Below are positions 1-11,591 of a stretch of DNA of 64,000 nucleotides, one piece after another. The notes below the pieces were generated by a model. That model had not been told where the DNA came from, ran no database searches, and saw nothing but the letters and a program-made list of their open reading frames with translations. This DNA is from Ignelater luminosus. Taxonomy: Eukaryota; Arthropoda; Insecta; Coleoptera; Elateridae. The stretch spans positions 1 to 64,000 of the forward strand of contig VTPC01000894.1 of the NCBI GenBank assembly GCA_011009095.1, in the 5' to 3' direction. Position 1 is the first letter of the stretch; each line of letters starts with the position of its first letter. The position numbers and the translations under genes were made by a program.

Positions 1-1172
1 CGTAGGAATGACAATTTACTTCTTTTATTATCTGGTTTATGTATTGTATTCGTGGTCGTTCTCGTGCGTTTTTTCCCGCTATTCTTCTTTGTATTATTGT
101 TTTCAGTAATCCTTCATGCTGCATTATATGTCCTGTCACAGCTCTTTCCGTCCTTCTATTCTATCTAGAACTTCATCATTACTAACTCTTTCTGTCCATT
201 TTATTTTTAGCATTCGTCTATAACATCATTGCTCAAAAACTTCTAATCTATTCTTTTCACTTTCGTATATGGTCCATGCTTCACATTCGTAAAGTGCTAT
301 GCTCCATATGTAGGTCTTTAGAAATCTTTTCTTTGTATTCAGAAATACTTTATCAGATGTTAGTAGTTGCTTCTTTTTGTAAAAAGCTATTTTGGCTTGT
401 TGGATTCTTCTTTTTATGTCTTTTTTATTTCTTCCGTCTTTTATAATGGTGCTTCGAAGGTATTTAAAGATGTCTGCATTTTTTATTTGGTGTCCTTCTA
501 CCATTACTATGCTTCGTTGATGTCCTGTTTCATCACAGACTATGATTTTCGTTTTTGTTTATTTATTTTCATGTTATATTCTTAAAGCGGCTGCTTCTTC
601 TAGTTCTTCTTCACTTTCTGCTATCATTACAATGTTTGCGTATCTAAGCATATCTATGTTTTCACCTTGTATTTTTACTCCTCCTAAGTCTCTTTTTCTG
701 AGCTTGTTCATGTGTCTTCTATGTACATATTAAATATCAGCGGCGACAGTCCGAAGCCATGTCTCACGCCTTTACGTATACTTCCTTCTTTTTTTTTGAT
801 ATTATTATTATTGCTAGTTGTTCGTTGTATAGGGAATGTATCATTCTTCTTCCTTTGTAGTCTATTCCAACTTTTTGTAGTAAATCAAATAGCTTGTTCA
901 ATTTCACATTGTCAAACGCTTTTTCCAGGTGTACAAAGGCTACATAGTGTGCTTCCTTATCTTTTCTTATTATTTTTTTTTATTATTATTCGAAGTGCCA
1001 GTATTGCTTTTCCTGTTCCTGTTTTTTTTCCTAAAACCAAATTGGTTTTCGGTCAGGTATTCTTCTATCTTTCTCTCTATTATTTTATGTATTATGTTAG
1101 TTATTATTTTTGATGCATGTGCTACTATAATTAATGTTTTATAGTTTTCAAATATGAGCGAATTCCGCCACA
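1..1172 (-). mobile_element. LINE (non-LTR retrotransposon) reverse transcriptase fragment
   Basis: Reading the minus strand from 1172 down gives reverse-transcriptase segments in the correct order, in shifting frames. First is NIIHKIIERKIEEYLTENQF and the following FGFRK. Next comes VRHGFGLSPLIFNMYIED, the equivalent of RQGCGLSPLLFN. Then comes a decayed palm motif LRYANIVMIAESEEELEEA, where LRYADDIVMIAES is expected. After that come IFKYLRSTIIKDGRNKKDI and YIWSIALYECEAWT. The C-terminal tail near the left edge reads HIMQHEGLLKTIIQRRIAGK followed by RERPRIQYINQIIKEVN. The YADD catalytic box has lost residues and several frameshifts separate the blocks, so it is dead. The 5' part (endonuclease) is missing and the 3' end runs off the window. 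This tail is common in insect endonuclease-reverse transcriptase repeats; I do not assign a clade. Confidence 0.85.
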
Positions 1173-1229
1173 TATTTCTAATCTAATGCCACATGACTGG
1201 GGTATTACAAAAGTAAATCTGAATGGATA

Positions 1230-2260
1230 ACAGGAGGTACATTTTATGAATAATATTAAATTTCCAATCATATTTTTTGTTGATGATTACAGAAGTCATT
1301 TCACTTTAGCTCTAAGTGAATTCTGCCCAAAAAAGAAAATAATACTTATAGCGTTGAGGATTTGTAGTAATCCAGAAATCTAATGGCTGATCATAACTTT
1401 CCGGTTTGAGATCCTGAACTTTCTGCAGATGATAAGAATAATCAACTCTCAGAATGTAATTTTTTCCACTAGCCGAGTAGGCAAAGTATTTCTATTTGGA
1501 ATACGGCAACAAGTAATGGGAAGTACCAACGCTACCAATCCTTGACGTAGCAGTGTTTCATACCCTTAAGCAGAAATGGAAAGATGGTGTCAAAAAGCGG
1601 AGATCTCATAATAACGGTGCGCCATTTAAATAGGAATATTTTGGTGGAGTTTTAAAAAATATAATTACTGATTCCATCTCTCCTGAAATAATTCGTACGA
1701 GATTATATCCTTTAGATCTCGATGTCATAAATTATACAAAATACTTCAAACGTACAAAAAGCTTTTTAACCAAAAATGATAATTGAGATAAAGGAAATTA
1801 ATACAGAGAAAAATGCCTTAAATTTCTGGAGACCAATATAGATGAAAATGCCTTACTGAAACTTAGAAACTCAGGAAGTATCTGAAAAGAAATATTCAGG
1901 AGAAAAATCTATTCAAACTATGGAAATGAATCTATGATGGTACTTAGAATGATAAAAACCGTAATGAAAATGAAAAAGTCGAGATAACTGAATTACCATC
2001 TGAGAATGAGAAAAATAACTTTTGCAGCTGTGGCTCATTTTTGGAAAACATATGAAAAAACTGCAGAAGAAACATTAACTAGAAAAAGAAAAAGGAAAAA
2101 GACGTGAATAAAAAAGAATACCAAAAAACGATTCAAGGTTAAAGAAGTGAAGGTAGAAATAAATACTGAGAGTGAAGGAGAAGGTGATGATTGGATGTGG
2201 CCCACAATAAAAGATGAAACATGGTATTCATTTGATTCTATATTTAACAAACTCCGTTTT
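1230..2260 (+). pseudogene. Decayed pogo/jerky-type (DDE_1) transposase
   Basis: Plus-strand fragments match the DDE_1 transposase family (pogo/Tigger, related to CENP-B and jerky). FPIIFFVDDYRSHFTLALSE at about 1260-1322 is the central block with a catalytic Asp (usual form FPVILFVDGHRSHLTL). At 1515-1740 follow DVAVFHTLKQKWKDGVKK, then EYFGGVLKNIITDSISPEII, then DVINYTKYFKRT, the conserved C-terminal part. A further piece at about 2190-2255 (DDWMWPTIKDETWYSFDSI) resembles the WKWP tail domain found in many insect members. Between 1363 and 1514 about 150 bp do not fit and look inserted or scrambled. In-frame stops occur at 1632 and elsewhere. The N-terminal helix-turn-helix domains were not found. 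No terminal inverted repeats were recognised. Confidence 0.75.
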
Positions 2261-2435
2261 TTAAATTTTCAAATTTTGACTTCAGATTTTGATTCAAAAA
2301 CTAAAGAATACCTGATCAAAATGACCGCCGAAAAAACAAAACGGAGTTCGTTGTGGTTATGCTTTGCATTACCGAATGTTTTATTTCTATATTTTTTTAT
2401 GTTAGTTAATGTATTAATTTACATTATGCAATAAA

Positions 2436-4261
2436 TTTCTAATAATAATCCAGGTAGTTATTGGAGAAATAATAAACTGGGGTGGTCATGTACTGGTGTC
2501 AGATATAAATGTAAATAAGCTAATGGTTTACATCAAAAGTAGCTTTAATTACCAAACACATACTATTTGAAGAAAAGTTATAATTTATAACTGATGATGG
2601 CTCGATAACAATTTCATAATAAATTAAATATATGTAGGTAGATAGACGTAGATGATAAGTGGACACACTGTATTTTGTAACACGTAGGCGATTAAATAAC
2701 GTGAATTGGCCCTGAAGTTAACTATTAATAAAAATGCTAAACAAAAAATTGATAAAACATTTTTTATCGGTTTGCCCTATAGTCGCATTAATAGAAATGC
2801 AAATTAGTCCATAATAACTAAAAATAACTTAAATTATTGAATTTAGTCTACGTCTAAGCAAGACTGTTCTTATACAAATTCACTTGGTATAAACGTTAAT
2901 ATTTTATATGGTATGTTAGAAAATATTTATTATTTATACTAATACAAGTACTAATACTAATATAAGATTTTATCAATTTTATTCCATTAAGAGTTATCAT
3001 TTATCAATAATCTACATTAATCAGCTAGCTATTGATTAGTTAACTAATTAATTAACTAAATATTCTTATTTGCTCTTGATCAGAACTTTACACTTAATAA
3101 GGACTACTGTAATTTTCTTTTTTGTAATTCTCACATTTCTGAACATAAATTAGGAAATCAGTTGTAATGTAATTAAATACTTTATACTTATATTTCATAA
3201 AAAAGTTAGATCTACAGAATTAAACAAATTTAATATACTTTATGTATAAAGTTTCATCACGTCCATTTCAAATTAAACAGACTAAATTTGAGAAACCTTT
3301 TTTAAAAACAAATATTTAATTATAAAATTTTGTATACGCTGCTAAAATATTTTGGTTCCTATTTAATAAAAGAACAATTACGTACAGCAAAATTAATTTC
3401 GTACCGCTTCTGTGCTTATATACATTAAAACAATTAATAAGATGGCGAAAACAAAATATTCTAAAGTGTATTAAGTAACAAGGGGATTAATTAGAAGATT
3501 GGGAAAATCAATTTTAAAAAAAATTCACATATTGCTGTCATTAATATTAAATGACTCATCAGTTGTTTTCTTTAAAAATAATTACCTTCATTTCATTAAA
3601 CAACTTGTCAATCAAGGCGAACAGAAACAATCAGTATTTAGCGTCAGTGATACTTAACATTGATTAATGATGATAAAATTAAGTTAAAGTGATTTTGAGA
3701 TAGAATTCGGCTTTTGGAAAAAGGTAAAAGTAATTGCCTGACGACGCTCATTTTCATTAACAGTATCTTTCGATGACATTGAAATATCTATTTATAAATA
3801 TTTCATAGATGCTATGCTAGAAATATTATTAATTGCCGTAGAAAAAAAAGTTAGATACAAAATCTCACAAAAGTAATTTATTAAATTAAATACGTAACTT
3901 AAATCATCTTGATAATTTAGAATAATAAGCATAATTGAAAAAAAGAGCAATAAATCACTTTCAATTTCCAAACTCTCATAGATGATGCAAAATTATGTGT
4001 AAAGTTCTTAATTTGAATCTCCGTTTGATACAGTACCCAAGAAAAATTGTCATTGCATGTGAACTAGACACATCATACAGCTTTCGCACTCGACTCGTTC
4101 CCAAAGAGCAAATAGCAACAGTTGTACAATGTTACAACACTTGTCTGGAACATCTGATGAGGTAGTATGATGCAGAAGAAATCTTTGGTAAGATTGGAAC
4201 ACATTTGCATCATACTCATACTCAAACTGTAACTAGGTTCAAAAATACATTTTATGGCAAC
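2436..4261. other. AT-rich intronic sequence, nothing recognised
   Basis: Very AT-rich sequence with frequent stops on both strands. No transposon signature, tRNA or exon was seen up to the mariner target site at 4262. Confidence 0.6.
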
Positions 4262-4263
4262 TA

Positions 4264-5525
4264 CGAGGGTGGCCTGAAAAGTTTCCGACCTCAACGTGAA
4301 GATGGCAGCACTCGTAAATAAAAGCTACTGAATTTCGTTGTTCATCTGTTGACAGTTACTCACCAAAGTTTCAGCCATTTTGGACGCGCAGTTTTTATGT
4401 AACAGTCGCTTGAGTGAGTTGATGGGAGTTTTTTTGTGAAAATGGACAAAATCGAGTATCGAGTTGTCATTAAATATTTGTTTTTGAAAGGCAATACGCC
4501 TTCTCAAATAAAAGATGAGTTGGATTCTGTGTATGGGGACTCTGCACCATCATTTACCACAGTGAAATTTTGGACTGCTGAATTTAAACGTGGCCGTAAG
4601 AGCTTGGGAGACGATGAACGTTCGGGACGTCCAAAAACTGCAACTACCGACGAAAACATCGCCAAAGTTCACCAAATGGTGCTAGACGCCGCCGAATTAA
4701 AGTGAGAGAGATAGCAGAGGTTATGAACATGTCAAAAGAACGTATTTGTCACATATTAAATCAACATTTAGGCATGAGAAAGCTGTCCGCGCGTTGGGTG
4801 CCGCGTTTGCTCACGTTAGACCAAAATCGTGTTCGAATGAATATTTTCAACGCTCTTTTGGCGCAGTTTAGGCAAAATAAATCCGGGTTTTGGCGCCGAT
4901 TAATTACTGTAGATAAAACTTGGATACACCATTATACGCCCGAAACAAAAATACAGTCCAAACAGTGGACTGCAAAGGGGGAACCGGCTCCAAAAAAAGC
5001 AAAAACTGTTTTTTCGGCTGGGAAAGTGATGGCGACTGTTTTTTGGGATAGTCATGGAGTTATTTTAATCGATTATCTTCAAAAAGGAAAAACCAGTACA
5101 GGAGCATACTATGCATCATTACTTGACAAGCTGAAGGCAGAACTTGCGAAAAAACTGCCACATTTGCAGAAAAAGAAAATCCTGTTTCACCAAGACACCT
5201 CAGCGGTTGCCATGGCGAAAATCCACGAATTACGGTTTGAACTGCTTGACCATCCGCCTTACTCACCAGATCTAGCCCCAAGCGACTTCTTTTTGTTCCC
5301 TCATCTAAAAATTGCGCTCGGAGGACAAAGATTTTCGTCAAATGAAGAGGCAATCACCTTCGTGAACAATTATTTTGCAGAGAAAAATGCCGAGTACTAT
5401 TTGGACGGGTTACAGAGAGAGAAGTGTGTAGAGTTACAAGGAGACTATGTTGAAAAATAAAAAAAAATTCTTAGAAAAAATGTCTTGTATCTTTCTTAGG
5501 TCGGAAACTTTTCAGACCACCCTCG
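4264..5525 (+). mobile_element. Mariner element, mellifera type, broken copy
   Basis: A complete element by its ends: 28-bp terminal inverted repeats starting CGAGGGTGGCCTGAAAAG on the left and CGAGGGTGGTCTGAAAAG on the right (27 of 28 positions alike). It is flanked by TA target duplications at 4262-4263 and 5526-5527. At 1262 bp it is 31 bp shorter than its sister copy at 31875-33167. The inside is a mutated transposase gene, listed separately. Because the ends and both TA copies are preserved, the insertion is fairly young. Confidence 0.95.
4442..5460 (+). pseudogene. Mariner transposase, frameshifted and internally deleted
   Basis: This is the transposase of the element at 4264-5525 (DD34D family). 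It starts at ATG 4442 (MDKIEYRVV) and carries the N-terminal helix-turn-helix region and WVPRLLT. Against the intact sister frame it has a 1-bp deletion near 4688, where GACGACCGCC became GACGCCGCC, which shifts the frame. It also has a 15-bp deletion that removes NAPSH after the second catalytic Asp, and another 15-bp deletion that turns RWEHRWEKC into REKC. By eye about 16 residues are substituted, including VDETW to VDKTW next to the first catalytic Asp. PPYSPDLAPSDFF is kept. It cannot make active transposase. Confidence 0.93.
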
Positions 5526-5527
5526 TA

Positions 5528-7799
5528 CTTCTACAGAATCTCAAACAAGACAACGCAAACGTTTCGGAATGGTTGTATGGGCTCTGTTAAAACACAATTA
5601 AAATAAAGAAGACTACAAAGTAAATTTCGCCTATGAAAAGAGGTAAAGAAAACCAACAATGCAAAAAGAAAAAATTGGTAAATCTGTGATACCAAGATGG
5701 TGTTTAAAAATAAGCAAGTAACAGAATCAAAATTAATTTGATTCAAGAAATTTGAAACATCAGCCAGAGAAGATTGTTTAAATATGATGTTATTAACTTT
5801 CTTACACTGTTTTGGGTTTATATCACTTAAGCGTTTCTTAGGTGACAGATACCTGAAGTGAGGTAGGCAAAGTCTACTTTAGAATAGACACGGGCTCATT
5901 CAGGTTGTGTTCCTGAAGGTTACAAAACAAAACTGGGCAAAGTTAGTAAAATCCCTGCAAAAGTGCTTCAAACACTGTGCTTGAATTATTTTTTAAAATT
6001 AATGCTTGGTACTTGGTATTTGAAGTGCTTTGCTTTCAGAGCACTTCAAACACTCAGCAAGTTGTACTTGGGGCTTGATGCTTTAATTCTCAACTATTTG
6101 GTACTTTAGATCTTCAATTACTGTGCTTGGTAATTTAAAGCACTTTAGCCTTATGGCTGGTGCTTTGTAATTGTTGCTTGTATAGCTAAAAACACTTTCT
6201 AACATTCAATATTAAAATCTAAAGTTTTGGCTTAAGTTGGGTAGATCTAGCATAAGACGTGAGCTTGTTGGCTTCATTTGGGATTCATCTGTTAATGTTC
6301 TTACAGGAAGCTAATTTTGTTGCAAGATTGTACTTTGCCTTCCAATAGGCTAACTGTTATGCTCAAAGTTGAGTTTTATAGTAAAAAATTGCATTTTTAA
6401 TATCTAAACCAGTCGCAAAGCATTTTCTATTTTATTATTATTTACCTTTTGATCTCTTACACAAGAACTTTTGCAAACAGAAACAGATAGACGACCCAGG
6501 AAAATTATACATTCTCAAAGGTATCTTACGATGAAGATGTATGGAGTATTCAAAAGTTATTTAGACCGACAAATTCTGTTCAAATCCAGAAATTGATTGC
6601 CATAATTTTAAACATCCAGGAAATTTGTTGTATAAAAATACATGAATAAAAACGTTCGGGAGCTGACACCAAAAAAAAACTACACAAATAAATGTTCAAT
6701 TTTAAAAAAGTGTCCAGAATCAAGTACAATAGCTTGCATTTGTATATCTTTCAAACCTACTACGTATAAATCACGTGATTAAATCGTTTACTGGCGTGGA
6801 CGTTTGTACTCATTAAGTTTAATTTTTGGTTCTATCTAGATTGTTAAAGAGCATACAGTTACAAATAAATCAATTCGTGCTAAATTAAATAATGTTTCTG
6901 GTGCTTTAAAAATGTTCCAATTTAGTTGCGGTTTAATTCTTAAATTTAATACTTTATCCTCTGCTCCAATTCTTGGAACAATGCACGAGCTTTTCTAAAG
7001 TAAACTCTCGCAAACTTTCCACTCTGTGCAGTTCTAGATGCTCTTTGATAAACTCTATTAATTCCCGTTTCTGTTCAATACCAATCTTATACGTCCCATT
7101 TGAGCTAAAATGATTAAATTCACGCTTCCAAGGTTTTTAAAATTTTTATTTAGTATTCTTATTAAAATCTTCAGTTTTCTAGCCTTTATAAAATAGAAAA
7201 GTGGACCAATGCATTGAATTCAACTCAGTAATTAAAACACATTTCATTTTTAATATGAAGATTTTGCAAAAACAATTTCGTCGAACGTACAGGATGTAAC
7301 CGAAAAACAAAACAAAGCTCCAAATTTTCTTCTCATTAATGAATTTGGCTTGAAAAATTAGAACAGTGCTGACAGAGTGAGATAACGTAATTCGTTTCCT
7401 CGAATTACCCGAGATACGTTCTGTACTCCTATCACGATCAGAACAGTACGAGTACATATAGGAAGAACCAGCAGTTAATTGAAATTATACTCAGAATCAA
7501 TTATATCGTCCATGGAGTTTGGTCTTTCAGGAAAACTAAACCAAACTTGATAGATAGATAACCTAGCCAGATTAATCAAAAGGAAATGCATTATACTAAT
7601 CCCCAAATTAATACAGCACATACTTGACGTATTAGATATTTTGTGTGTTGAAGATCTTCTACCTCAAACAGATCGTATTGTCCACTAGACAAAAACCTCC
7701 ACACCGCATAATCTTTTCCGAAAAAGATAAAAACAATAACAAAATCAAGACCTAATTTGACAAAAATCAGTGTAGGCTACATATGGCACACCATACGGT
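5528..7799. other. AT-rich sequence with one degenerate simple-repeat patch
   Basis: Apart from the degenerate tandem repeat at about 5965-6190 I recognise nothing here. Short open frames show no family motifs. Confidence 0.55.
5965..6190. repeat. Degenerate tandem repeat rich in TGCTTGGTACTT and GCACTTCAAA
   Basis: Variants of TGCTTGGTACTTTGAAGCAC recur about every 25-35 bp, for example TGCTTGGTACTTGG, AGAGCACTTCAAACACT, TGCTTGGTAATTTAAAGCAC. The units are much diverged, so this is an old minisatellite-like tract. No coding sense was found. Confidence 0.5.
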
Positions 7800-8990
7800 T
7801 AACGAACTCGGCTATTGCGCGATGTGGCACTTAAAAAAGGCAGTTTCTGTCCTTATTTAGACATAAAACGATTTTGCACTTTTTACACTGAACAAATGGT
7901 TTTCCAGAACAGTTTGGTTATATGCTGCATTGCCTTGTATCCATCCAAACAGCTAAGTGGTTGACTCTATCTAGCTGAACTTCTTGCAAAGATTCATGTT
8001 AGATGCTGGTCCACGTTTCTTCTTTTCCTGTGAACGGTTTTCCGGTGACCTACATGGACGACTATGACAATCAAAATGCAACTGGACTTCTGAATTAGTT
8101 CTTCTCCATAATATCTAAGTATTCACACAAATCAAATCTATTGAATTGTATTCTGTAATAACTAAGAATGGAGTCCAACAAATCTACTCCGTCTATATGA
8201 TGGCTATTTATATATGGCTTACTTCCTACGTATGTTGACATGATACTGACTTGATTTGGGAATTTGGAGCTCTATTGAGGAGCACAGCTCCCAAAGTTAA
8301 ATACCTCCTTACATTAACAGATCAACGGACGTAAACAATTATCGAAAAATAATTTCTACTTCATATCTCTGTGTAATCTTGTAACCATGCGTGCAACTAC
8401 GTTACTACTTCCCCCTAATCATATGGGAAATCCAAAATTCTACTTAACAAGTACGCCTTATAACGCAATTTTTGGAATTTTTTAGGATTATACTGTTATA
8501 TTGGCGACCTGGAATTCTTAGAAATAATTTGCTCATTTACAGATAGCATTTCTTCTTTTAGTACTAAAAGACAGCAGTCTAATCTTTGTGAGAAAGAGTC
8601 GGGTTTTCGGAAGTGGATGTTTTGCTTGATTTCTCATCGCTTGTATGTCATTACTCATTACTGCAAACACCAGTGCACTATGGAAATGAATATGTTGCCG
8701 CAACTCACTCTTGAAAAGGTTCACTGACTTTCTGGGCTCTTAGTAGACAGTACAAATTTGATTGAAAAACATTATCTTTTATTAACTTATCTGTCAAAGA
8801 GATTCCAAAGCTAAGATTTCTCTTTTTTATATTTGTTGCTGCTTTAGGTCTTTTGCAGGACTACTATCTTTGCTGTCAAAAAATCAGTTTCTTCATCTTG
8901 ATCTACTTCATTGTCCTAGTCTGTTTCCTAGTTCAGTACATCTAGGTTATCTAGGTAAATGAAGAGATGTTCATTATCAGAAAGATTGTT
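7800..8990 (-). pseudogene. Decayed piggyBac-family transposase
   Basis: Read from 8990 downwards on the minus strand. An acidic N-terminal region (DNEVDQDEETDFLT) lies at about 8880-8930. The central block at about 8410-8560 includes EEMLSVNEQII and QYNPKKFQKLRYKAYLLS, which match the piggyBac LSVDEQMIPFKG and QYNPKKPHKWGYK motifs. The C-terminal cysteine-rich domain at about 7825-7960 contains VNHLAVWMD and QCKKCKIVLCLNKDRNC, typical of PGBD-type proteins. Many stops and frameshifts lie between the blocks and the part carrying the later catalytic residues is not visible. No TTAA-flanked ends were identified. It is distinct from the second piggyBac remnant at 55519. Confidence 0.8.
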
Positions 8991-9708
8991 TCCATCACTA
9001 ATGATAATAAATGTAGCATCCATGCTGTCTAAAACAAAAATTCACATTTTGCATGTCTGTTTGCATGTGAGCCAAACTTATGGTTTATACAAAAATAACT
9101 TAGCTGCTGTTTTCAACTCTATAGTATTTGTGTTGCAGATGAACACTTCAATTATGAATTCAGGAAGTTAAGACATGAACCAAAAGAACATCTTAGCAGT
9201 ATAGATTTTGTTTTATGATGGGGTAAGGAGGTTTACTTTTAATAAAACCTTGGCATCCTAATCAGCATTGTCGAGACACAGCAGCCGCAAAAATTCTACT
9301 GCGCATTTATCATCTTTTGACATTTATTTCAGATACATTGTGGCCAAGATAGCCTTCAGGTTTGAAGATTAGAAGTTTATTAAAGGCCGAGTGAGCTTAC
9401 TAATCAAACTACATATCAGATGACACTTAATTGTAGACATCACGAGAATTAATGACAGTTAAGTTGTTTGTAATGAATCTTCCAGACAATCTGGAACCTC
9501 AGCCCAAGACCACCATGTGACTCATTTGGTTCATTTCATAGTTATCAATTTTAACTTAAATTTTCTTCGATACCGGATTTTTCTTGCAAAAGTAATCGTT
9601 AATGATTTTTCCGTTGTGTACAAAAGATTTACTCTTGGCCTGAAAATTGCAGAAAGAACAAATTTATGTGAATGGCTCATTTGCTCACCGAGCGGTACAC
9701 CCACAAAT
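8991..9708. other. No recognised content
   Basis: Intronic sequence between the piggyBac and mortalin fossils. The last part (about 9650-9708) could be a mutated leader of the mortalin copy, but the residues do not align convincingly. Confidence 0.4.
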
Positions 9709-11060
9709 TGTTTGAAATCTGAAGGTGTTAAGGGTATAGTTATCATTATTGACTTGGCAACTACAAATTCGCCAAAGTTATTGAAAACTCAGTCAACTGC
9801 ATCATTTACTAAAGATGGAGAAAGACTTGTCAGTATGCCAGAAAACGACAAGCTGTTATGAATTCTGCAAACACATTTGATGCTACAAAAAGACTGATAG
9901 CTAGAAGATTTGATAATGCGGAAGTTAAAAAAGACATGAAAGTAAGTTCTTATCAGATAATTAAAGCATCCAATGGTGATATATGGGTACAAGGGTCAGA
10001 AGGCAAAATGTATTCACCTAGCCAAATTGCTGNNNNNNNNNNNNNNNNNNNNNNNNNNNNNNNNNNNNNNNNNNNNNNNNNNNNNNNNNNNNNNNNNNNN
10101 NNNNNNNNNNNNNNNNNNNNNNNNNNNNNNNNNNNNNNNNNNNNNNNNNNNNNNNNNNNNNNNNNNNNNNNNNNNNNNNNNNNNNNNNNNNNNNNNNNNN
10201 NNNNNNNNNNNNNNNNNNNNNNNNNNNNNNNNNNNNNNNNNNNNNNNNNNNNNNNNNNNNNNNNNNNNNNNNNNNNNNNNNNNNNNNNNNNNNNNNNNNN
10301 NNNNNNNNNNNNNNNNNNNNNNNNNNNNNNNNNNNNNNNNNNNNNNNNNNNNNNNNNNNNNNNNNNNNNNNNNNNNNNNNNNNNNNNNNNNNNNNNNNNN
10401 NNNNNNNNNNNNNNNNNNNNNNNNNNNNNNNNCTACTGCTGCTGGTTTGGCTTATGGTATGGACAAAACCAAAGACAAACTAATTGCAGTTTATGATTGG
10501 GGGGGGGGGTGATACTTTTGACATATCCATTTTTAGAAATTCAGAAAAGAGTATTCGAAGTAAAATCAACTAATGAGTATCAACTAACTAATAGTATCAA
10601 CATTGCAAAGTTTAAAGGAAGCTGCAGAAAAAGCTAAAATATATCTCCCATATTTGACAATAGATGCATCAGGTTTTAAACACATAGACCTAAAACTTAT
10701 TCGTTCAGAGTTTGAAAGTTCTGTAGGAGATTTGATTAAAAAAACAATTCAGCCTTGTCAAAAATCATTAAAACATGCAGTAATGCAGTGAGTAATTCTT
10801 GTTGGTGGTATGACTCGAATGCCAAAAGTACAAAAAAATTTTTGGTAAACAGCCAAGTCGTTCTGTAAATCCAGATGAAGCAGTAGCAGTTAGAGCAGCC
10901 ATACAGGGCGATGTAACAGACGTACTTTTGTTAGATGTATATCGCTGTCTTTGGGTATCGAGATTCTAGAAGTGTTTACAAGACTGCTTGGGAAAGAATG
11001 AAGAAAAGTGATGCTGATCCGGAAGAAATTCGCAAAACAACATCAATTCTTTAATTAAGT
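9709..11060 (+). pseudogene. Hsc70-5: Retropseudogene of mitochondrial Hsp70 (mortalin)
   Basis: An intron-less decayed copy of the mitochondrial Hsp70 chaperone gene. It starts with KSEGVKGIVIIIDLATTNS (DLGTTNS is the ATP-binding phosphate-1 loop). It continues with [37 protein letters not shown] and [10 protein letters not shown]. An assembly gap then follows. After the gap come LAYGMDKTKDKLIAVYD with the GGG loop, [60 protein letters not shown] and, after a jump, SDADPEEIRKTTSIL. PYLT.DASG and IQPCQK mark the mitochondrial rather than cytosolic paralogue. Relative to a normal protein of about 680 residues, short deletions remove CVAVMEGKT and ELSSSVQTDIN equivalents, about 60 residues after the GGG loop are lost, and most of the substrate-binding domain is absent. 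Frameshifts and stops are common. Confidence 0.88.
10033..10432. other. Assembly gap (400 Ns)
   Basis: A run of exactly 400 Ns inside the mortalin pseudogene. The protein flanks (SPSQIA on the left, TAAGLAYG on the right) are separated by only about 55 residues, roughly 165 bp, in normal mortalin. The N count therefore looks like a placeholder, unless the gap hides an insertion. Confidence 0.95.
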
Positions 11061-11270
11061 AATGCAATTTTATTAAATGTAGTGTTAATTAGAAGAGTTT
11101 TTATTTTGTCTCCATGTAAGCATGTGTATGTCAATAGGTACGATTGGATATGTGTGAGTGGTCAATACTATTGTGTGATACTATGTTTTATAGTTAAGTT
11201 GCTCAATATCTTTGGCTAATTTGTTAGTATTTGTATAAATCTTTAGTACAATAAATTTGCTACAAAGTTA
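11061..11270 (+). other. Likely 3' untranslated remnant of the mortalin retrocopy
   Basis: After the last recognisable mortalin codons the sequence runs on for about 200 bp to an AATAAA polyadenylation signal at 11250-11255. This is what a retrotransposed mRNA would carry. No clear poly(A) tract follows, so the boundary is inferred. Confidence 0.4.
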
Positions 11271-11456
11271 TTGTAATTAGTAGTCTTCGGATTTAAACGA
11301 TCAAAACATTCTTGTACAGGCCAATAATTTGTTTTCTGTAACAAGATAATATTCCCCATTAGGAAAAAATATTTACATTTTGTTGGTTAACAATTCTGGT
11401 AGACCATGTATCTTTTAATTTCTAATTATTATTAAAAATAATTTGTAAGAACTTAC

Positions 11457-11591
11457 CTTAGGCCAAATTCAATAGTAAACCAAACAACTACAACGATTTC
11501 CATATAGAATAGAATAGTTCCAGCTGTATCTTCGTATGTTTCTATCGTCGAGAAAACGCTCAAACTCAGGCACATAAATACCATGCAAAAC
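11457..11591 (-). CDS. KCNQ: KCNQ potassium channel, exon for S1 and S2
   Basis: Next exon of the same channel gene, 135 bp, starting after tttttgttacag and ending AAG|gtaagt. It encodes 44 whole codons: FCMVFMCLSLSVFSTIETYE (rest of S1 and the S1-S2 linker) and YMEIVVVVWFTIEFGL (S2). In KCNQ1 the equivalent S2 reads WMEIVLVVFFGTEYVVR. The two acidic S2 residues that pair with S4 charges (E160 and E170 in KCNQ1) are both present here. Entry and exit phases are both 2, matching the exon at 35109-35291. It was too short to appear as a long open frame and was found by reading across splice sites. The following exon should begin by completing an Arg codon and continue with a sequence like LWSSGCRSRYQG. 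I could not find it between 1 and 11456, so it is probably outside the window. Confidence 0.93.
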
